A stretch of 64,000 nucleotides of DNA from Prevotellamassilia timonensis (GTDB lineage Bacteria; Bacteroidota; Bacteroidia; Bacteroidales; Bacteroidaceae), in NCBI RefSeq assembly GCF_900106785.1, contig NZ_LT629841.1, positions 119,266-183,265 on the forward strand. The letters run 5' to 3'. The translations under genes and the position numbers were made by a program. Position 1 is the stretch's first letter. Every line of letters begins with the position of its first letter. Of this stretch, positions 32,148 through 41,355 are shown one piece after another. The notes under the pieces were generated by a model. It worked only from the letters and a program-made list of their open reading frames with translations, did no database searches and was not told where the DNA came from.

Positions 32148-35100
32148 TTACTTAACAAGCACCTTCTGACCACCGATTACGTAAACACCAGCGGGGAGGT
32201 TCTTGGCAGCGTTGCTGCTCTTAACACCCTGACGGAGGAGCTTGCCATCGATGCTGTAAACGTCAACCTTGGCAGGAAGTACGATTACCTTAGTAGCGTC
32301 GATGCCAGTGAGGGCATTGCCAACCATCTTGCCGAGTTCGAGTGTTTCGTCACCCTTCTCAGAAGTAGTTGAAGCGTCACCGTTGAAGTAAGCGCCGTTG
32401 GCAGCGATGTCAGCACCAGCTTCAGGAGCTACAGCTACAGCACCATTGTTGTTGATGTAAGCCTTGCCTGCGGGGATCTTGACAGCTTCGGTCAGTACAC
32501 CCTGGAGGCCGTTTACGTTCTTAGTTTCGTAAGTGTAGTTACCTTCAGTCAAGTCGTTGGCTGTTACTACCTGAGTAAAGCCTAATGTAGTAACTTGACC
32601 AGCAGCAGTAGAGTTAACCATGTCTACAGAGTAGATGAACGGTGTACCGGCTTCAACTACATCATCGTATGCGCCAAGCACAAGCTTGTCACCGTTTACA
32701 CCAATTACCTTGTACGGTGTGATGTAACCGTCGCCTGCGGCGATGTCTACTGCGAATGTACCAGCATAGAACTGGCCTTCCTTCACGTTAGCAAGATAGA
32801 ATGACTGAGTGGCGATCTTATCCTTTGCCACCTCTTCGATGAAGAAGTTAGAGTTAACGTCGGCAGTATCGCTCCATGTTACAATGGTGTTGAATGCAGC
32901 CTTTGCATTCATATACTGGGTTACACCATTCTCGTCCTTGCCTGCGTTGAAGCGGAATGTTTCGGGTGCGATACCCTCTACATTGATAGGAGTAGCCTCG
33001 ATGCTCTGGTAGATCTTACCGTTAGCACCAGTGAGGTACATACCTGTAGCGAGGTTGCGGAAAGTAACCTGACCATTGGCAGAAGCCTCAGCCTTCCAAA
33101 TGAGGCGAGCATCTTCTGCAATGTTGATAGTATCCTGCAACTTGGTGAAGTCAGCATCAGCAAATGAGGCAGAGTCCTTAATGGCAGAAGAGCCATTCAT
33201 ACGGTAGAAGCGAACTGGAGTAAAGCTGCCAGTTACTTCGGTAGTAGCATTGTTGCTCTCTGAGTAGATGATAGCACGGTAAGTAACACCCTTTGAATCG
33301 TTGCCAGCCTTGTTCTCAAACTTCTTAGCAGCACTACGGAGTGTGTAGAACTTGCCAGCTTCGGGCAACTTGATAGAAGCCTTGAACTCGGCTACAGCAG
33401 CATTGATTTCGTTAACAGCAGCATTGATGTCAGCGAGCTTAACGCTGTTGAAGCTCTGATACTTGGTTATAACATTAGCGAGTTTTTCGGCAACCTTAGT
33501 AGGATACTGAGCAAGCTTGTCACCAATCAAGTTCTTAGAGCTTGCAGCGTTGTAAACGCTTGAGGCTTCAGCCAAAGCAGTTGTTACGCGGCTGGGATCG
33601 GGGTAGTTGTTGTTGAAAGCATCGAGCGCAGCCTGCAATGAAGCAATCTGAGCGTCGGTAGCTGAGCTGTCAGCCACCTGCTTGCCAGCAGCTTCAATCT
33701 GGGCCTGGAGTTCTGTAATTACAGCCTCATTGGTGTTCTGCACGTCCTGAAGCTCGGGAGTGTAGCTCTTCACTACGGGTTCGGCAGCCTCCCAAATGTT
33801 GAGCTTGGCTATAGCAAAGTAACCACGGTTAGTCTGGGGGTTAGATGCATTGAAGAGTGTCTTAGTGGCAGCGAGCTTGATGTAAGCGTATGAACCATCG
33901 AGGTGCATAGCAGCAACACCTACTGCATCGGGAATGGTTTTGGTTTGGCCTTCAGCCTTGTGACCCTTTTCATCTACATCAGTGTAAGTTACAGCAACAG
34001 AGTCAGTGTAGTTGATGTCGGCCAATCCCTGGAACTTCCATTCGGTAGCATTGGGATTTTCCTTGTTAAACTTGTTAGCGCCATAAACGGCGAACTGAGT
34101 GGGGAAGTCGTTGCCAGTAGCACGCTTAGCCACCTTAACGAGGATGTCGCCAGTAGCGTCTTGTTCGAGTTCGGCTACGAGGTAGTGGTTCTTGCTGATG
34201 CTGGGCTCGAAAGCGCCACCTGACCATGAAGAGTGGAAGTAAGTAGTACCATCCCAGCCTTCGCCTGTAAGGGCTTCGTAAGTATTAACTTCGTTAGTTT
34301 CCTTTTTGTTGCAATACCAAGGAGTGTTATCCTCATCGCCAGTGTGACGTACGAGGGCACCTTCGGCAGAGAAGTCGTTGTCGAGCACATAGTCGGCAGC
34401 GGGAGCGTAAGAGATGCCCTTGTTAAGAGCATATACTGCATCGCCATAAAGGCTTGCAAGCTTTTCGTTGCGCACATCCTGCTTGGCTTCTTCCAACACA
34501 GCGTTAAGTTCGTCTTCGGTAACTGACTCAAATACGAACTGGTTGCCCGGATCATTGTCGTAGTTCCAATTCAACACCCCATGTGAATCAGGGTTGGTGC
34601 AAGCACGCTCGTTGTTCTTGGTATTCTTGATGTAGAATGATGCGTGGTTGAACATGTTGCCAGTCTCAGCACCCTTGCGCAACATCACGATGTTTTCGCT
34701 CTGGCTCAAACCATAGTGGTTGGCTACAGCAATCTTGTGAGTGAAGTAGAGGCCAGTCAGCACATTTTGGACAGTGGCAGAGTCGCCCTTTACCACCTTC
34801 ACACGCCACAAGTACTTCACAGCATCGGCGTCGAGCTTGGCAGGCTTGGTGTAGTTGCCATTGGCGCTGATGTAGTCCTTACCATTGCCCTTGTCGCCAT
34901 AAAGGAACATGGTGTTGCCCGCATTGAACATACCACGGCTATCGTGAATGAAGTAAATGCCATCGGCCATGGGGAAGGTAGAAGTCTTCAGCTTTTCGAT
35001 AGTAGCTTCGATACGGTTGCAGAGGTCGTTCACCTGCTCGTCAGTGAGTGTGAATTCGTCGGCATTGAGTGCGGCGTTAGCCTCAGTGTAAGCTGCGTGG

Positions 35101-35846
35101 GCAGCTTCTACGAGTTCGGCAGGACAAGCACCAGGATTGGTACCTGCAGGATAAGTTACTGCAGGATCGGTGTTGTTGGCAAAGTATGCGTCCATGTACG
35201 CCTGGAGCTTCTCCTTACCCTGGGGCTCGTCTACAGCATGAATCTGCCAAGCATTGGTATCTACATAAATTGCGTAGAAGGGTGAGTAGTAGTGACCAAG
35301 GAACTGGATAGCACCATTAGCCGAGGGCTGCTTTGTAGCAAGCACAAAGCTGGGCTGGCTCAAGTCCTGAGCCTGACCCTGAGTGGTTTTAGAACGAGGA
35401 TCTGTACCATTTTCAACAGCCAAAGACACGGTGAACTGCATGGCCTCAGCCTTGTCTGCAGTTACAGCGATCATCTTGCCGTTGAAGGGGCCGTAAGAAG
35501 TATCCTCTTCAGAGTCATCTCCGCTGGTTGTCTGCAAAGTGTAATCCTTTACATAAAGACCGGTTGATACTTGTTTCAGGACGTAGAGGTTGAGTCCGTC
35601 AACTTGACCCGACACTTGTTCGAGGCGGTAACGGCAGTCCTTGGTTACAGTGCTCGAATAGCCCTGTCCGCAAAGGTACTGACCACCACCCATGTTACCC
35701 GTACCGTTGAGGAGGATATCCTGGCTTGTCACAGCTTCCACTGTTTCAAGGAGGTTACCCTCTCTGTACGCCTGGGCCATAGCGCCGGAGATTCCTACTG
35801 CCATGAGCAGGAACAATGAAAGGAAATAGTTGTAAAACCTTTTCAT
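32148..35846 (-). CDS. Large secreted protein with T9SS-like C-terminal tail, 1232 aa
   Basis: The signal peptide is MKRFYNYFLSLFLLMAVGISGAMA. The mature part alternates beta-rich modules that mention aromatic/Gly patterns typical of ricin- or discoidin-like folds (YLCGQGYSSTV, MADGIYFIHDSRGMFN, LTGLYFTHK, LATGMYLTGANGKIYQS) with alanine-rich helical linkers (ALNADEFTLTDEQVNDLCNRIE; LQAQIEAAGKQVADSSATDAQIASLQAAL). The C-terminal ~40 residues (VDVYSIDGKLLRQ..LPAGVYVIGGQKVLVK) match the short sorting-type tail of secreted Bacteroidales proteins. No catalytic residues are recognised. The architecture suggests a surface or secreted binding protein. It is transcribed alone from a consensus promoter with a ~106-base leader. 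Confidence 0.85.
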   Translation of the reverse strand: MKRFYNYFLSLFLLMAVGISGAMAQAYREGNLLETVEAVTSQDILLNGTGNMGGGQYLCGQGYSSTVTKDCRYRLEQVSGQVDGLNLYVLKQVSTGLYVKDYTLQTTSGDDSEEDTSYGPFNGKMIAVTADKAEAMQFTVSLAVENGTDPRSKTTQGQAQDLSQPSFVLATKQPSANGAIQFLGHYYSPFYAIYVDTNAWQIHAVDEPQGKEKLQAYMDAYFANNTDPAVTYPAGTNPGACPAELVEAAHAAYTEANAALNADEFTLTDEQVNDLCNRIEATIEKLKTSTFPMADGIYFIHDSRGMFNAGNTMFLYGDKGNGKDYISANGNYTKPAKLDADAVKYLWRVKVVKGDSATVQNVLTGLYFTHKIAVANHYGLSQSENIVMLRKGAETGNMFNHASFYIKNTKNNERACTNPDSHGVLNWNYDNDPGNQFVFESVTEDELNAVLEEAKQDVRNEKLASLYGDAVYALNKGISYAPAADYVLDNDFSAEGALVRHTGDEDNTPWYCNKKETNEVNTYEALTGEGWDGTTYFHSSWSGGAFEPSISKNHYLVAELEQDATGDILVKVAKRATGNDFPTQFAVYGANKFNKENPNATEWKFQGLADINYTDSVAVTYTDVDEKGHKAEGQTKTIPDAVGVAAMHLDGSYAYIKLAATKTLFNASNPQTNRGYFAIAKLNIWEAAEPVVKSYTPELQDVQNTNEAVITELQAQIEAAGKQVADSSATDAQIASLQAALDAFNNNYPDPSRVTTALAEASSVYNAASSKNLIGDKLAQYPTKVAEKLANVITKYQSFNSVKLADINAAVNEINAAVAEFKASIKLPEAGKFYTLRSAAKKFENKAGNDSKGVTYRAIIYSESNNATTEVTGSFTPVRFYRMNGSSAIKDSASFADADFTKLQDTINIAEDARLIWKAEASANGQVTFRNLATGMYLTGANGKIYQSIEATPINVEGIAPETFRFNAGKDENGVTQYMNAKAAFNTIVTWSDTADVNSNFFIEEVAKDKIATQSFYLANVKEGQFYAGTFAVDIAAGDGYITPYKVIGVNGDKLVLGAYDDVVEAGTPFIYSVDMVNSTAAGQVTTLGFTQVVTANDLTEGNYTYETKNVNGLQGVLTEAVKIPAGKAYINNNGAVAVAPEAGADIAANGAYFNGDASTTSEKGDETLELGKMVGNALTGIDATKVIVLPAKVDVYSIDGKLLRQGVKSSNAAKNLPAGVYVIGGQKVLVK

Positions 35847-35956
35847 TTGCGTAAGTGATTTATAAAGTTAAACATAGAATTGAGTTTCAACAGATTTAAG
35901 GAGCGTTTTTGCACCCCCGATGTGGTGCAATGTGCGCACCATACCATATTACGTGG

Positions 35957-35989
35957 CAAAGATAGTGAAATGTTTTTCAATGTAACAAA
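35957..35989 (-). promoter_or_regulatory. Promoter of the 1232-aa secreted protein gene
   Basis: Minus-strand TTTG (35986-35989), 21 bases, TATCTTTG (35957-35964) is an exact consensus promoter. The leader to the start codon at 35846 is about 106 bases and contains a TGGTGC/GCACCA hairpin (near 35917-35942). Leader-level control is possible. Confidence 0.75.
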
Positions 35990-36115
35990 GTTTTCACGCA
36001 TCTTTTTTCAGATTTAATAGAACTTAGTGTTTGATGTTGCTAAGAGCGGTGTGCAATTTGGGGTGTTTGTGCAGGCTGCGAAATGGTGTAGTTTCCCTCA
36101 CAGCACTTTTTGGTT

Positions 36116-36615
36116 GTTTTGCTTGCATCTTGCACTTTTTACCTGCACTGAGCTGATAATCAGCACTTTGCGTAGTGTAGGTATACTTGCACTCTGCCTG
36201 CACTGTCACTTGCACTTGTCTGCACTGGGGGTTACACGTGCGTGCACTGGGTGCCACACTTGTCGGCACTGGCAACGGGTGTTGTGTGTCATGGCAGGGG
36301 CGTGTGCCGGCATAGGGGGACAGGCGCGGCGGGTGCTCCTATCGGGTTTTTGCGCTCCCTATACTGACATGAGCGGGTGGCGTGATTGTGGTGCTGCGTG
36401 CATGACTCGGGTTTTTTGTAGTGCAGGTGGTGTGTAGTTGGGTGTGTAGTTTAGTGTAGGTAGTGTGTAGTTTAGTGTAGGTAGTGTGTAGTTTAGTGTA
36501 GGCAGTGTGTAGTTTAGTGTAGTTTAGTGTAGGCAGTGTGCAGGTGTACCTACACTGCGCAAAGTGCTGATTATCAGCTTAGTGCAGGTAAAAAGTGCAA
36601 GATGTAGGTAGAATG
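36116..36615. repeat. Family C long inverted repeat, copy 2, with 21-bp tandem repeats
   Basis: The left arm (36120-36190: CTTGCACTTTTTACCTGCACT, then GCTGATAATCAGC and ACTTTGCGTAGTGTAGGT) is matched inverted at 36540-36612. Inside, three perfect or near-perfect copies of a 21-bp unit (GTGTGTAGTTTAGTGTAGGTA at 36442, 36463 and 36484) plus partial units are present. No coding frame is supported. Confidence 0.82.
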
Positions 36616-36679
36616 GCTATTTCCTATTTTTAGGGGTATATGGTGGCATGTTGGCTTGCTGCAATAGTTTGACGCAAGC

Positions 36680-36870
36680 ACTAAACGCTAACACTAATGG
36701 GGGCGACGCGTCTCGCGTCGGGGAAATGCAAGAGCACTAACTCCACGCCTGTTTGGGTGCCTTTGCCTTAATGCCCGACGCGAGACGCGTCGCCCCCATT
36801 AGTGGTAGCGTTTGGTGCTTGCGTATAGTGCTTGCATTTGGTGGTAGCGTTTAGTGCTTGCGTATAGTGC
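36680..36870. repeat. Family A inverted-repeat element, copy 6, with direct repeats
   Basis: The arms at 36695-36722 and 36774-36802 enclose a ~50 bp core (GGAAATGCAAGAGCACTAACTCC...) unlike the other two core types. Direct repeats of CGTTTGGTGCTTG type follow (36803-36868), and then the common flank TCGTTCGCATATTTACATTT. Confidence 0.85.
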
Positions 36871-36960
36871 TTGAAGTCGTTCGCATATTTACATTTACCT
36901 GTCAACAATGGTTTGATAAGTTGGTATTAAAAAGACTTTGAGCACTTGCATAGTACAAAC

Positions 36961-36988
36961 GAGGCTGTACAGCGCTCTGTACAGCCTC
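36961..36988 (-). terminator. Hairpin downstream of the outer-membrane barrel gene
   Basis: GAGGCTGTACAG and CTGTACAGCCTC form a perfect 12 bp stem with loop CGCT. A short CGTTTGT follows on the minus strand. It is 137 bases after the barrel stop codon. Confidence 0.6.
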
Positions 36989-37124
36989 ATTTAGGACAAG
37001 AACATAACAATCTATGTATTCTACTTAACTCGATGCAAAGGTACGCTGTGTTTGTGGCCTTGGCAATACCTAATTGTGGGTATTTGGCTTTTTCGTACCT
37101 CGCAATGGTGCGATGGAGGGAGTG

Positions 37125-37781
37125 TCAGAATTTGTAGCCTAAGGCTATGAGGGCTGACACATTGCGGCGACCCGCGGTGTTGAATTTGGCTATTCCCCAA
37201 TCGGCTTCGAGACCTACGCTGACTGATGAGGGGAATTGGTAGCCGAGGTAGGTTTGCACGCCGTAGTCGAAACGGTGTGTGCCTGGCTCGTTGAAGGTTT
37301 TGTGCTCGTAGTAGTAGCGCTGCGAACCGCTCTGCTGGGTGTCGCCTTTGGTTTTTTGTTTACCGCTGAGGCCGTAGGCCAGATAGGGGCCTGCGCTGAC
37401 GATGATGTAGCTTGAGGGTGCTGTGCGGAGGTAGTAACTGATGAGGAGGGGTACTTCGAGGTAGTTTTGGGTGGCGGAGCGGTTGATGACGCCTGTGAGG
37501 GGCTGGCCGGTGTCGGGGTTGTAGAGCTGGTTGTGGTCGGGGTCGAACACGTAGGCGGTTTGGTTGGGATTTTTGGCGCCTTTGCCGTATACTTCGATGC
37601 CTGGGGTGAAGCTCCAGTGTTGGGTGAGTTCTACTTCGTAGCCGATGCCTATTTTGAAGGCGCCTATCACTTGGTCGGAACCGTAGTGTGAACTGAGGCC
37701 GCCGCCGAACTTGAGGTGTATGCCTTGGGCGGTGGCGGTGAGGGGGAGAAGGAGGAGGAGGGGGAGAATGTGGTGTTTCAT
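37125..37781 (-). CDS. Outer-membrane beta-barrel protein (porin-like), 218 aa
   Basis: A signal peptide (MKHHILPLLLLLPLTATAQG) is followed by alternating amphipathic strands rich in Gly and aromatics (LKFGGGLSSHYG, FKIGIGYEVELTQHWSFTPGIEVYGKG, YLEVPLLISYYLR, YIIVSAGPYLAYGLSG, FDYGVQTYLGYQFPSSVSVGLEADWGIAKF). It ends in a C-terminal aromatic (LGYKF), as outer-membrane barrels do. The size suits an 8-10 strand barrel of the PorT/OmpW-like class seen in Bacteroidales. Ligand or role is unknown. The promoter region is occupied by AATATTTGCCGCTAAT repeats that grade into the family D palindrome. A copy of its start region recurs at 38.04 kb. Confidence 0.85.
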   Translation of the reverse strand: MKHHILPLLLLLPLTATAQGIHLKFGGGLSSHYGSDQVIGAFKIGIGYEVELTQHWSFTPGIEVYGKGAKNPNQTAYVFDPDHNQLYNPDTGQPLTGVINRSATQNYLEVPLLISYYLRTAPSSYIIVSAGPYLAYGLSGKQKTKGDTQQSGSQRYYYEHKTFNEPGTHRFDYGVQTYLGYQFPSSVSVGLEADWGIAKFNTAGRRNVSALIALGYKF

Positions 37782-38430
37782 TGTTGGAGAGTTGTGATAT
37801 TTGCCGATAATATTCGCCGCTAATATTTGCTGCTAATATTTGCCGCTAACGCGGAAAACATAAGAACATAAGGACATAAGAACATAAGACCAAATGTGCT
37901 TCAAGACGTACGGGCATGGACTGCGTCCATATGCCCTCAAGAACATAAGAGCTACGCCGTAGCGTTTCATGCAGTAGATCTTATGTTCTTTTGTTCTTAT
38001 GGTTCCGCGTTAGCGGATAAAGCCTGTATGGGGAAAAGTGGTGTTTCATTGTTCGTGAGTTGTGATATTTGCCGCTAACATTTGCCGCTAACGCGGGAAA
38101 CATAAGAACATAAGGACATAAGAACATAAGTGATGCAAGACATACGGGCATGGACTCCGTCCATATGCCCTCAAGAACATAAGGGCTACGCCGTTAAGAC
38201 CTTGAGCGATATATAAGGAAGCAATAGCATGAAACGCTACGGCGTAGCCCTTATGTTCTTGAGGGCACATGGACGCAGTCCATGCCCGTACGTCTTGAAG
38301 CACATTTGGTCTTATGTTCTTATGTCCTTATGTTCTTATGTTTTCCGCGTTAGCGGATTGTTATAAACAGGGCTACGCCGTAGCGTTTAATGCTATTGGT
38401 CTTTTGTTCTTATGGTTCCGCGTTAGCGGA
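37774..38430. repeat. Family D long palindrome, copy 3, with internal duplication
   Basis: The block CCGCTAACGCGGAAAACATA... continuing through TACGGGCATGGACTGCGTCC (about 37846-37953) has an almost exact inverted copy at about 38248-38358. A direct, diverged copy runs from 38037. That direct copy begins with GTGGTGTTTCATTG, the same as the start of the barrel gene at 37772, so gene-start sequence was duplicated together with the repeat. CCGCTAACGCGG modules and ACATAAGA octamers are as in copies 1 and 2, but the GGCATGGAC arm module is specific to this copy. Confidence 0.82.
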
Positions 38431-38441
38431 TAACTATAGAC

Positions 38442-38846
38442 CTATAAACTATATTTGTCATAAGTGCCACGTGACAAGCCCTGGCGATATTTGCGCTTTA
38501 TTTTTATCTTTTCGCCCCAGAAATTTATCAATAGGCCGGTATCTAATCGTGATGCTTTCAAATAATTGACTAATTGCATTTCATGTCGTTCTGTCAAATC
38601 GCCAACTGTTTTTAACTCAAGTATCAAACAGTCCTCGACTAACACATCCACCTTAAACAGACCAATCTCACTGCCATCATCATAAATTACCCTTATGGGA
38701 ACTTCTTTCTCCGCACTGAGACCAACTTTGCGCAACTCTATAAGAAGAGCTTCCTGATAGACGCTCTCTAAAAAGCCCTCACCAAGATAACGACGCACTT
38801 TAACAGCACAATTTACAGTTTCTTTGACAATTTCCTCAATGTCCAT
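38442..38846 (-). CDS. GxxExxY family protein, 134 aa
   Basis: The defining motif appears as GEGFLESVYQEAL (residues 22-34). It is followed by a PD-(D/E)xK-like core: LFKVDVLVEDCLILELKTV, with Asp, Glu and Lys in the expected spacing, and a C-terminal LLINFWGEKIKIKR. Proteins of this family are small nuclease-fold proteins of unproven function. They occur as stand-alone genes and in rRNA intervening sequences. The gene is A+T-rich and starts eight bases after the DEAD-box helicase stop, so it is probably on the same transcript. A family D palindrome follows directly. It looks like an acquired cassette inserted between the helicase gene and the repeats. Confidence 0.88.
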   Translation of the reverse strand: MDIEEIVKETVNCAVKVRRYLGEGFLESVYQEALLIELRKVGLSAEKEVPIRVIYDDGSEIGLFKVDVLVEDCLILELKTVGDLTERHEMQLVNYLKASRLDTGLLINFWGEKIKIKRKYRQGLSRGTYDKYSL

Positions 38847-38854
38847 ATATTATT

Positions 38855-40747
38855 CTACTCGAAGAACTGCTTCCAATCGTCCTTGGTGATCTTCTTCTTG
38901 GCTGGGGCGTACTCGGGCTGGGAGTTGGACTTGCGCTTGGCTTTCTTGTCGGCCTTTTTGTCGGCTTTCCACTGCTGCTTCATGCTGCGGGCATCGGCTA
39001 CCTCGGCATAGGTGCGGCGCTGGCCACGCTGCTTGCGCTCGGGACGGGCATTGCGCTCACTGGCATGCGGGGCAGACTGACCGTCGGTGCGCTCGGCATG
39101 GTCGACCACGACCTTGCGGTCGCCTACCTTGACGCGCTTCATCTTGCTGAGCACAAGGGGGGCGTCGGCGTCGGGCACCTCGAAGAATGAACAGTTGTTG
39201 GTGAGGTCGATGCGGCCTATCTCTACCTTGGCACCACGCACATGGCGGTTGACAAGGTTGATTATCTCGCGGGCATAGAAGTTGTCACGCTTGCCAAGGT
39301 TGATGAACAGACGGGTGTAGCCCTCCTCGGCCTGGTGGGTACCTTCTGCCCCACCCTTGCGGCGCTCGCGGCGTGAACGGCCGTCAGCCTTGCCGCTGCC
39401 GTCCTTGGCGTCGCGGCCGGTGGGCTGCTCTATGACGGGGGCATCGGCATAGTAGCGCAGGAAGTGGCCAAACTCGCGACTAACGATGCGCTTGATGAGG
39501 TCCTCCTTGGTGAGCCAGTCGAGCTTGCGGAATATCTCGGGCATGAAGGGGGCTATCTCGGTGTCGTTTACCTCGATGCGCTCAAGCTCGTCCATCACCT
39601 TGTAGAGCTGCTTGGTGCATATCTCTTGAGGCTCGGGCAGGGTGCCGACCTCGAATTTCTTGCCTATCACCTTTTCGATGATGCGCACCTTGCCCTTCTC
39701 GCGCAGGTGGATGATGGAGATGCTTGTGCCTCGCTTGCCGGCACGGCCGGTGCGGCCCGAACGGTGGGTGTAGTTCTCAACATCGTCGGGCAGGCCGTAG
39801 TTGATGACATGGGTGAGGTCCTCGACATCAAGGCCGCGGGCTGCCACGTCGGTGGCCACGAGCAGCTGGGTGTGGTGCTGGCGGAACTTTTGCATGGTGA
39901 GGTCGCGCTGGGCCTGCGAGAGGTCGCCGTGCAGGGCTTCGGCATTGTAGCCGTCGCGAATGAGGTGGTCGGCCACCTCCTGTGTTTCGAGACGGGTGCG
40001 GCAGAAGATGATGCCGTAGATGCGGGGATAGTAGTCGACCACGCGCTTGAGGGCGGCATACTTGTCTTTGGCGTGGACAAGGTAGTAGATGTGGTTGACG
40101 TTTTCGGCACCTTCGTTGCGCGAACCTACCACAATTTCTTTGTAGTCGTGGAGGTAGCTCTTGGCTATGCGCTCAATTTCCTTGCCCATGGTGGCCGAAA
40201 AGAGCAGGGTGTTGCGCTCGGCAGGCACACCGGCCAGTATTTCGTTGATGCTCTCGGTGAAGCCCATGTTGAGCATTTCGTCGGCTTCGTCGAGCACCAC
40301 ATTCTCAACGGCGTCGAGACGGGCCACGCCACGGTGCATGAGGTCGATGAGGCGGCCGGGGGTGGCTACTATCACTTGGGCGCCCTTGCGCAGGGAGCGT
40401 ATCTGGCTCTCGATGCTCGACCCGCCATATACGGCGAGCACGTGCAGATTGTCGATGTAGCGTGAGTACTCTTTGAGGTCGCCAGCTATTTGCAGACAGA
40501 GTTCGCGTGTGGGACTGAGTATGACGGCCTGTGTGGCACGGTTGTCGGGGTTGACCTTTTGCAACACGGGCAGTCCAAAGGCGGCTGTCTTGCCTGTGCC
40601 GGTCTGGGCAAGGGCTATGACATCGTTGCCTACGCCAAGGAGGTAGGGTATTACTTCTTCTTGTACGGGCATGGGGTGCTCGTAGCCCATTTCGCTGATG
40701 GCGCGGCGTATCTCGGCCGAAACGCCTAACTCTTCAAATGTTTTCAA
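38855..40747 (-). CDS. deaD: DEAD-box ATP-dependent RNA helicase, DeaD/CsdA-like
   Basis: This 630-residue RNA helicase remodels ribosome-assembly intermediates or mRNA. Motifs are in order: Q-motif region (GYEHPMPVQ), motif I AQTGTGKT (about 46-53), PTRELCLQ, TPGRLIDL, DEAD (VLDEADEMLN), SAT (LLFSATMG), then the C-terminal helicase lobe with ATDVAARGLDV and HRSGRTGRAGKRG. A DbpA-type RNA-binding domain lies at about 475-555 (RLFINLGKRDNFYAREIINLVNR), followed by a lysine/arginine-rich tail. The domain order matches CsdA/DeaD. The 5' leader contains a GAGCCGTTC/GAACGGCTC hairpin (40791-40830). Confidence 0.94.
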   Translation of the reverse strand: MKTFEELGVSAEIRRAISEMGYEHPMPVQEEVIPYLLGVGNDVIALAQTGTGKTAAFGLPVLQKVNPDNRATQAVILSPTRELCLQIAGDLKEYSRYIDNLHVLAVYGGSSIESQIRSLRKGAQVIVATPGRLIDLMHRGVARLDAVENVVLDEADEMLNMGFTESINEILAGVPAERNTLLFSATMGKEIERIAKSYLHDYKEIVVGSRNEGAENVNHIYYLVHAKDKYAALKRVVDYYPRIYGIIFCRTRLETQEVADHLIRDGYNAEALHGDLSQAQRDLTMQKFRQHHTQLLVATDVAARGLDVEDLTHVINYGLPDDVENYTHRSGRTGRAGKRGTSISIIHLREKGKVRIIEKVIGKKFEVGTLPEPQEICTKQLYKVMDELERIEVNDTEIAPFMPEIFRKLDWLTKEDLIKRIVSREFGHFLRYYADAPVIEQPTGRDAKDGSGKADGRSRRERRKGGAEGTHQAEEGYTRLFINLGKRDNFYAREIINLVNRHVRGAKVEIGRIDLTNNCSFFEVPDADAPLVLSKMKRVKVGDRKVVVDHAERTDGQSAPHASERNARPERKQRGQRRTYAEVADARSMKQQWKADKKADKKAKRKSNSQPEYAPAKKKITKDDWKQFFE

Positions 40748-40790
40748 TGTGGGTGGGGTATGTTTAGTTGTTGCTTTGCTTGTGCTAACA

Positions 40791-40831
40791 GAAGAGCCGT
40801 TCTAATCGCGGCTTCGGCAATCGAACGGCTC
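40791..40831 (-). promoter_or_regulatory. Hairpin between dprA and deaD
   Basis: GAGCCGTTC and GAACGGCTC pair perfectly over 9 bp around a 22-base region that has its own GCCGAAGCCGC fold. It is 44 bases upstream of the helicase start codon. It could be a leader structure of the helicase mRNA or a terminator remnant. No U-tract is visible. Confidence 0.4.
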
Positions 40832-40898
40832 AGATAATGCTTTACTCAACTTTCGAATTTAGCAAATGCGGGCTAAAACCGAAAGTTTAATGCTTTAC

Positions 40899-41247
40899 TG
40901 AAGTTTCGGATTTAACAAGGGCGGGCTGAAAGCCCAATGGAGCACATAGCCCAGGGCAAGCGAAGCGACACCCTGGGTTTCACGTGTTGGAGCTGTCGCG
41001 CCCTGTAAGGGCAAAAGCTTTAACCCTTTAATCCTTTATATTGCCTTAGCTGATAGCTGGATTTGCGGTCATAATATGAAGCACCAAGCGTATGTATATC
41101 TTGTTCAAGAACTGCGCCATAGCTTAAAGCTTTTGCCCTTACAGGGCGCGACTGCTCCAACGCGTGATACCCAGGGTGCCGCTTCGCTTGCCCTGGGCTA
41201 TGTGCTGTTGGCCTTTCAGGCCGTACCCGCCTAAATCCGAAACTTGA
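40899..41247. repeat. Family B long inverted repeat, copy 2
   Basis: Arms of about 120 bp (40899-41023 and 41124-41247) start GAAGTTTCGGATTTA and contain CCCAGGGCAAGCGAAGCG...CACCCTGGG and GCGCCCTGTAAGGGCAAAAGC. The core is a ~100 bp unique sequence with CTTAGCTGATAGCTGGATTTGCGG. The same core and arms recur at 62.8-63.1 kb, so this is a complete element. There are no reading frames of note. Confidence 0.88.
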
Positions 41248-41355
41248 GTGCTTTATATCTATGTGCTGATTAGCGGTTTGCAGTATTACGGTGCAAAATT
41301 ACTGAAAATCAGCAACGTGTACAAGTAAATGACGTTACTTTCGGAGGGAGGGGCT

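Noticed and set aside
38037-38062. Second barrel gene at 38.04 kb
   Set aside because: Homology to the barrel gene ends after about four codons, so it is only a start fragment inside a repeat.
40971-40990. GTTTCACGTG half palindrome resembling parS inside family B copy 2
   Set aside because: Only one half matches, and the other family B copies have unrelated bases at that position.
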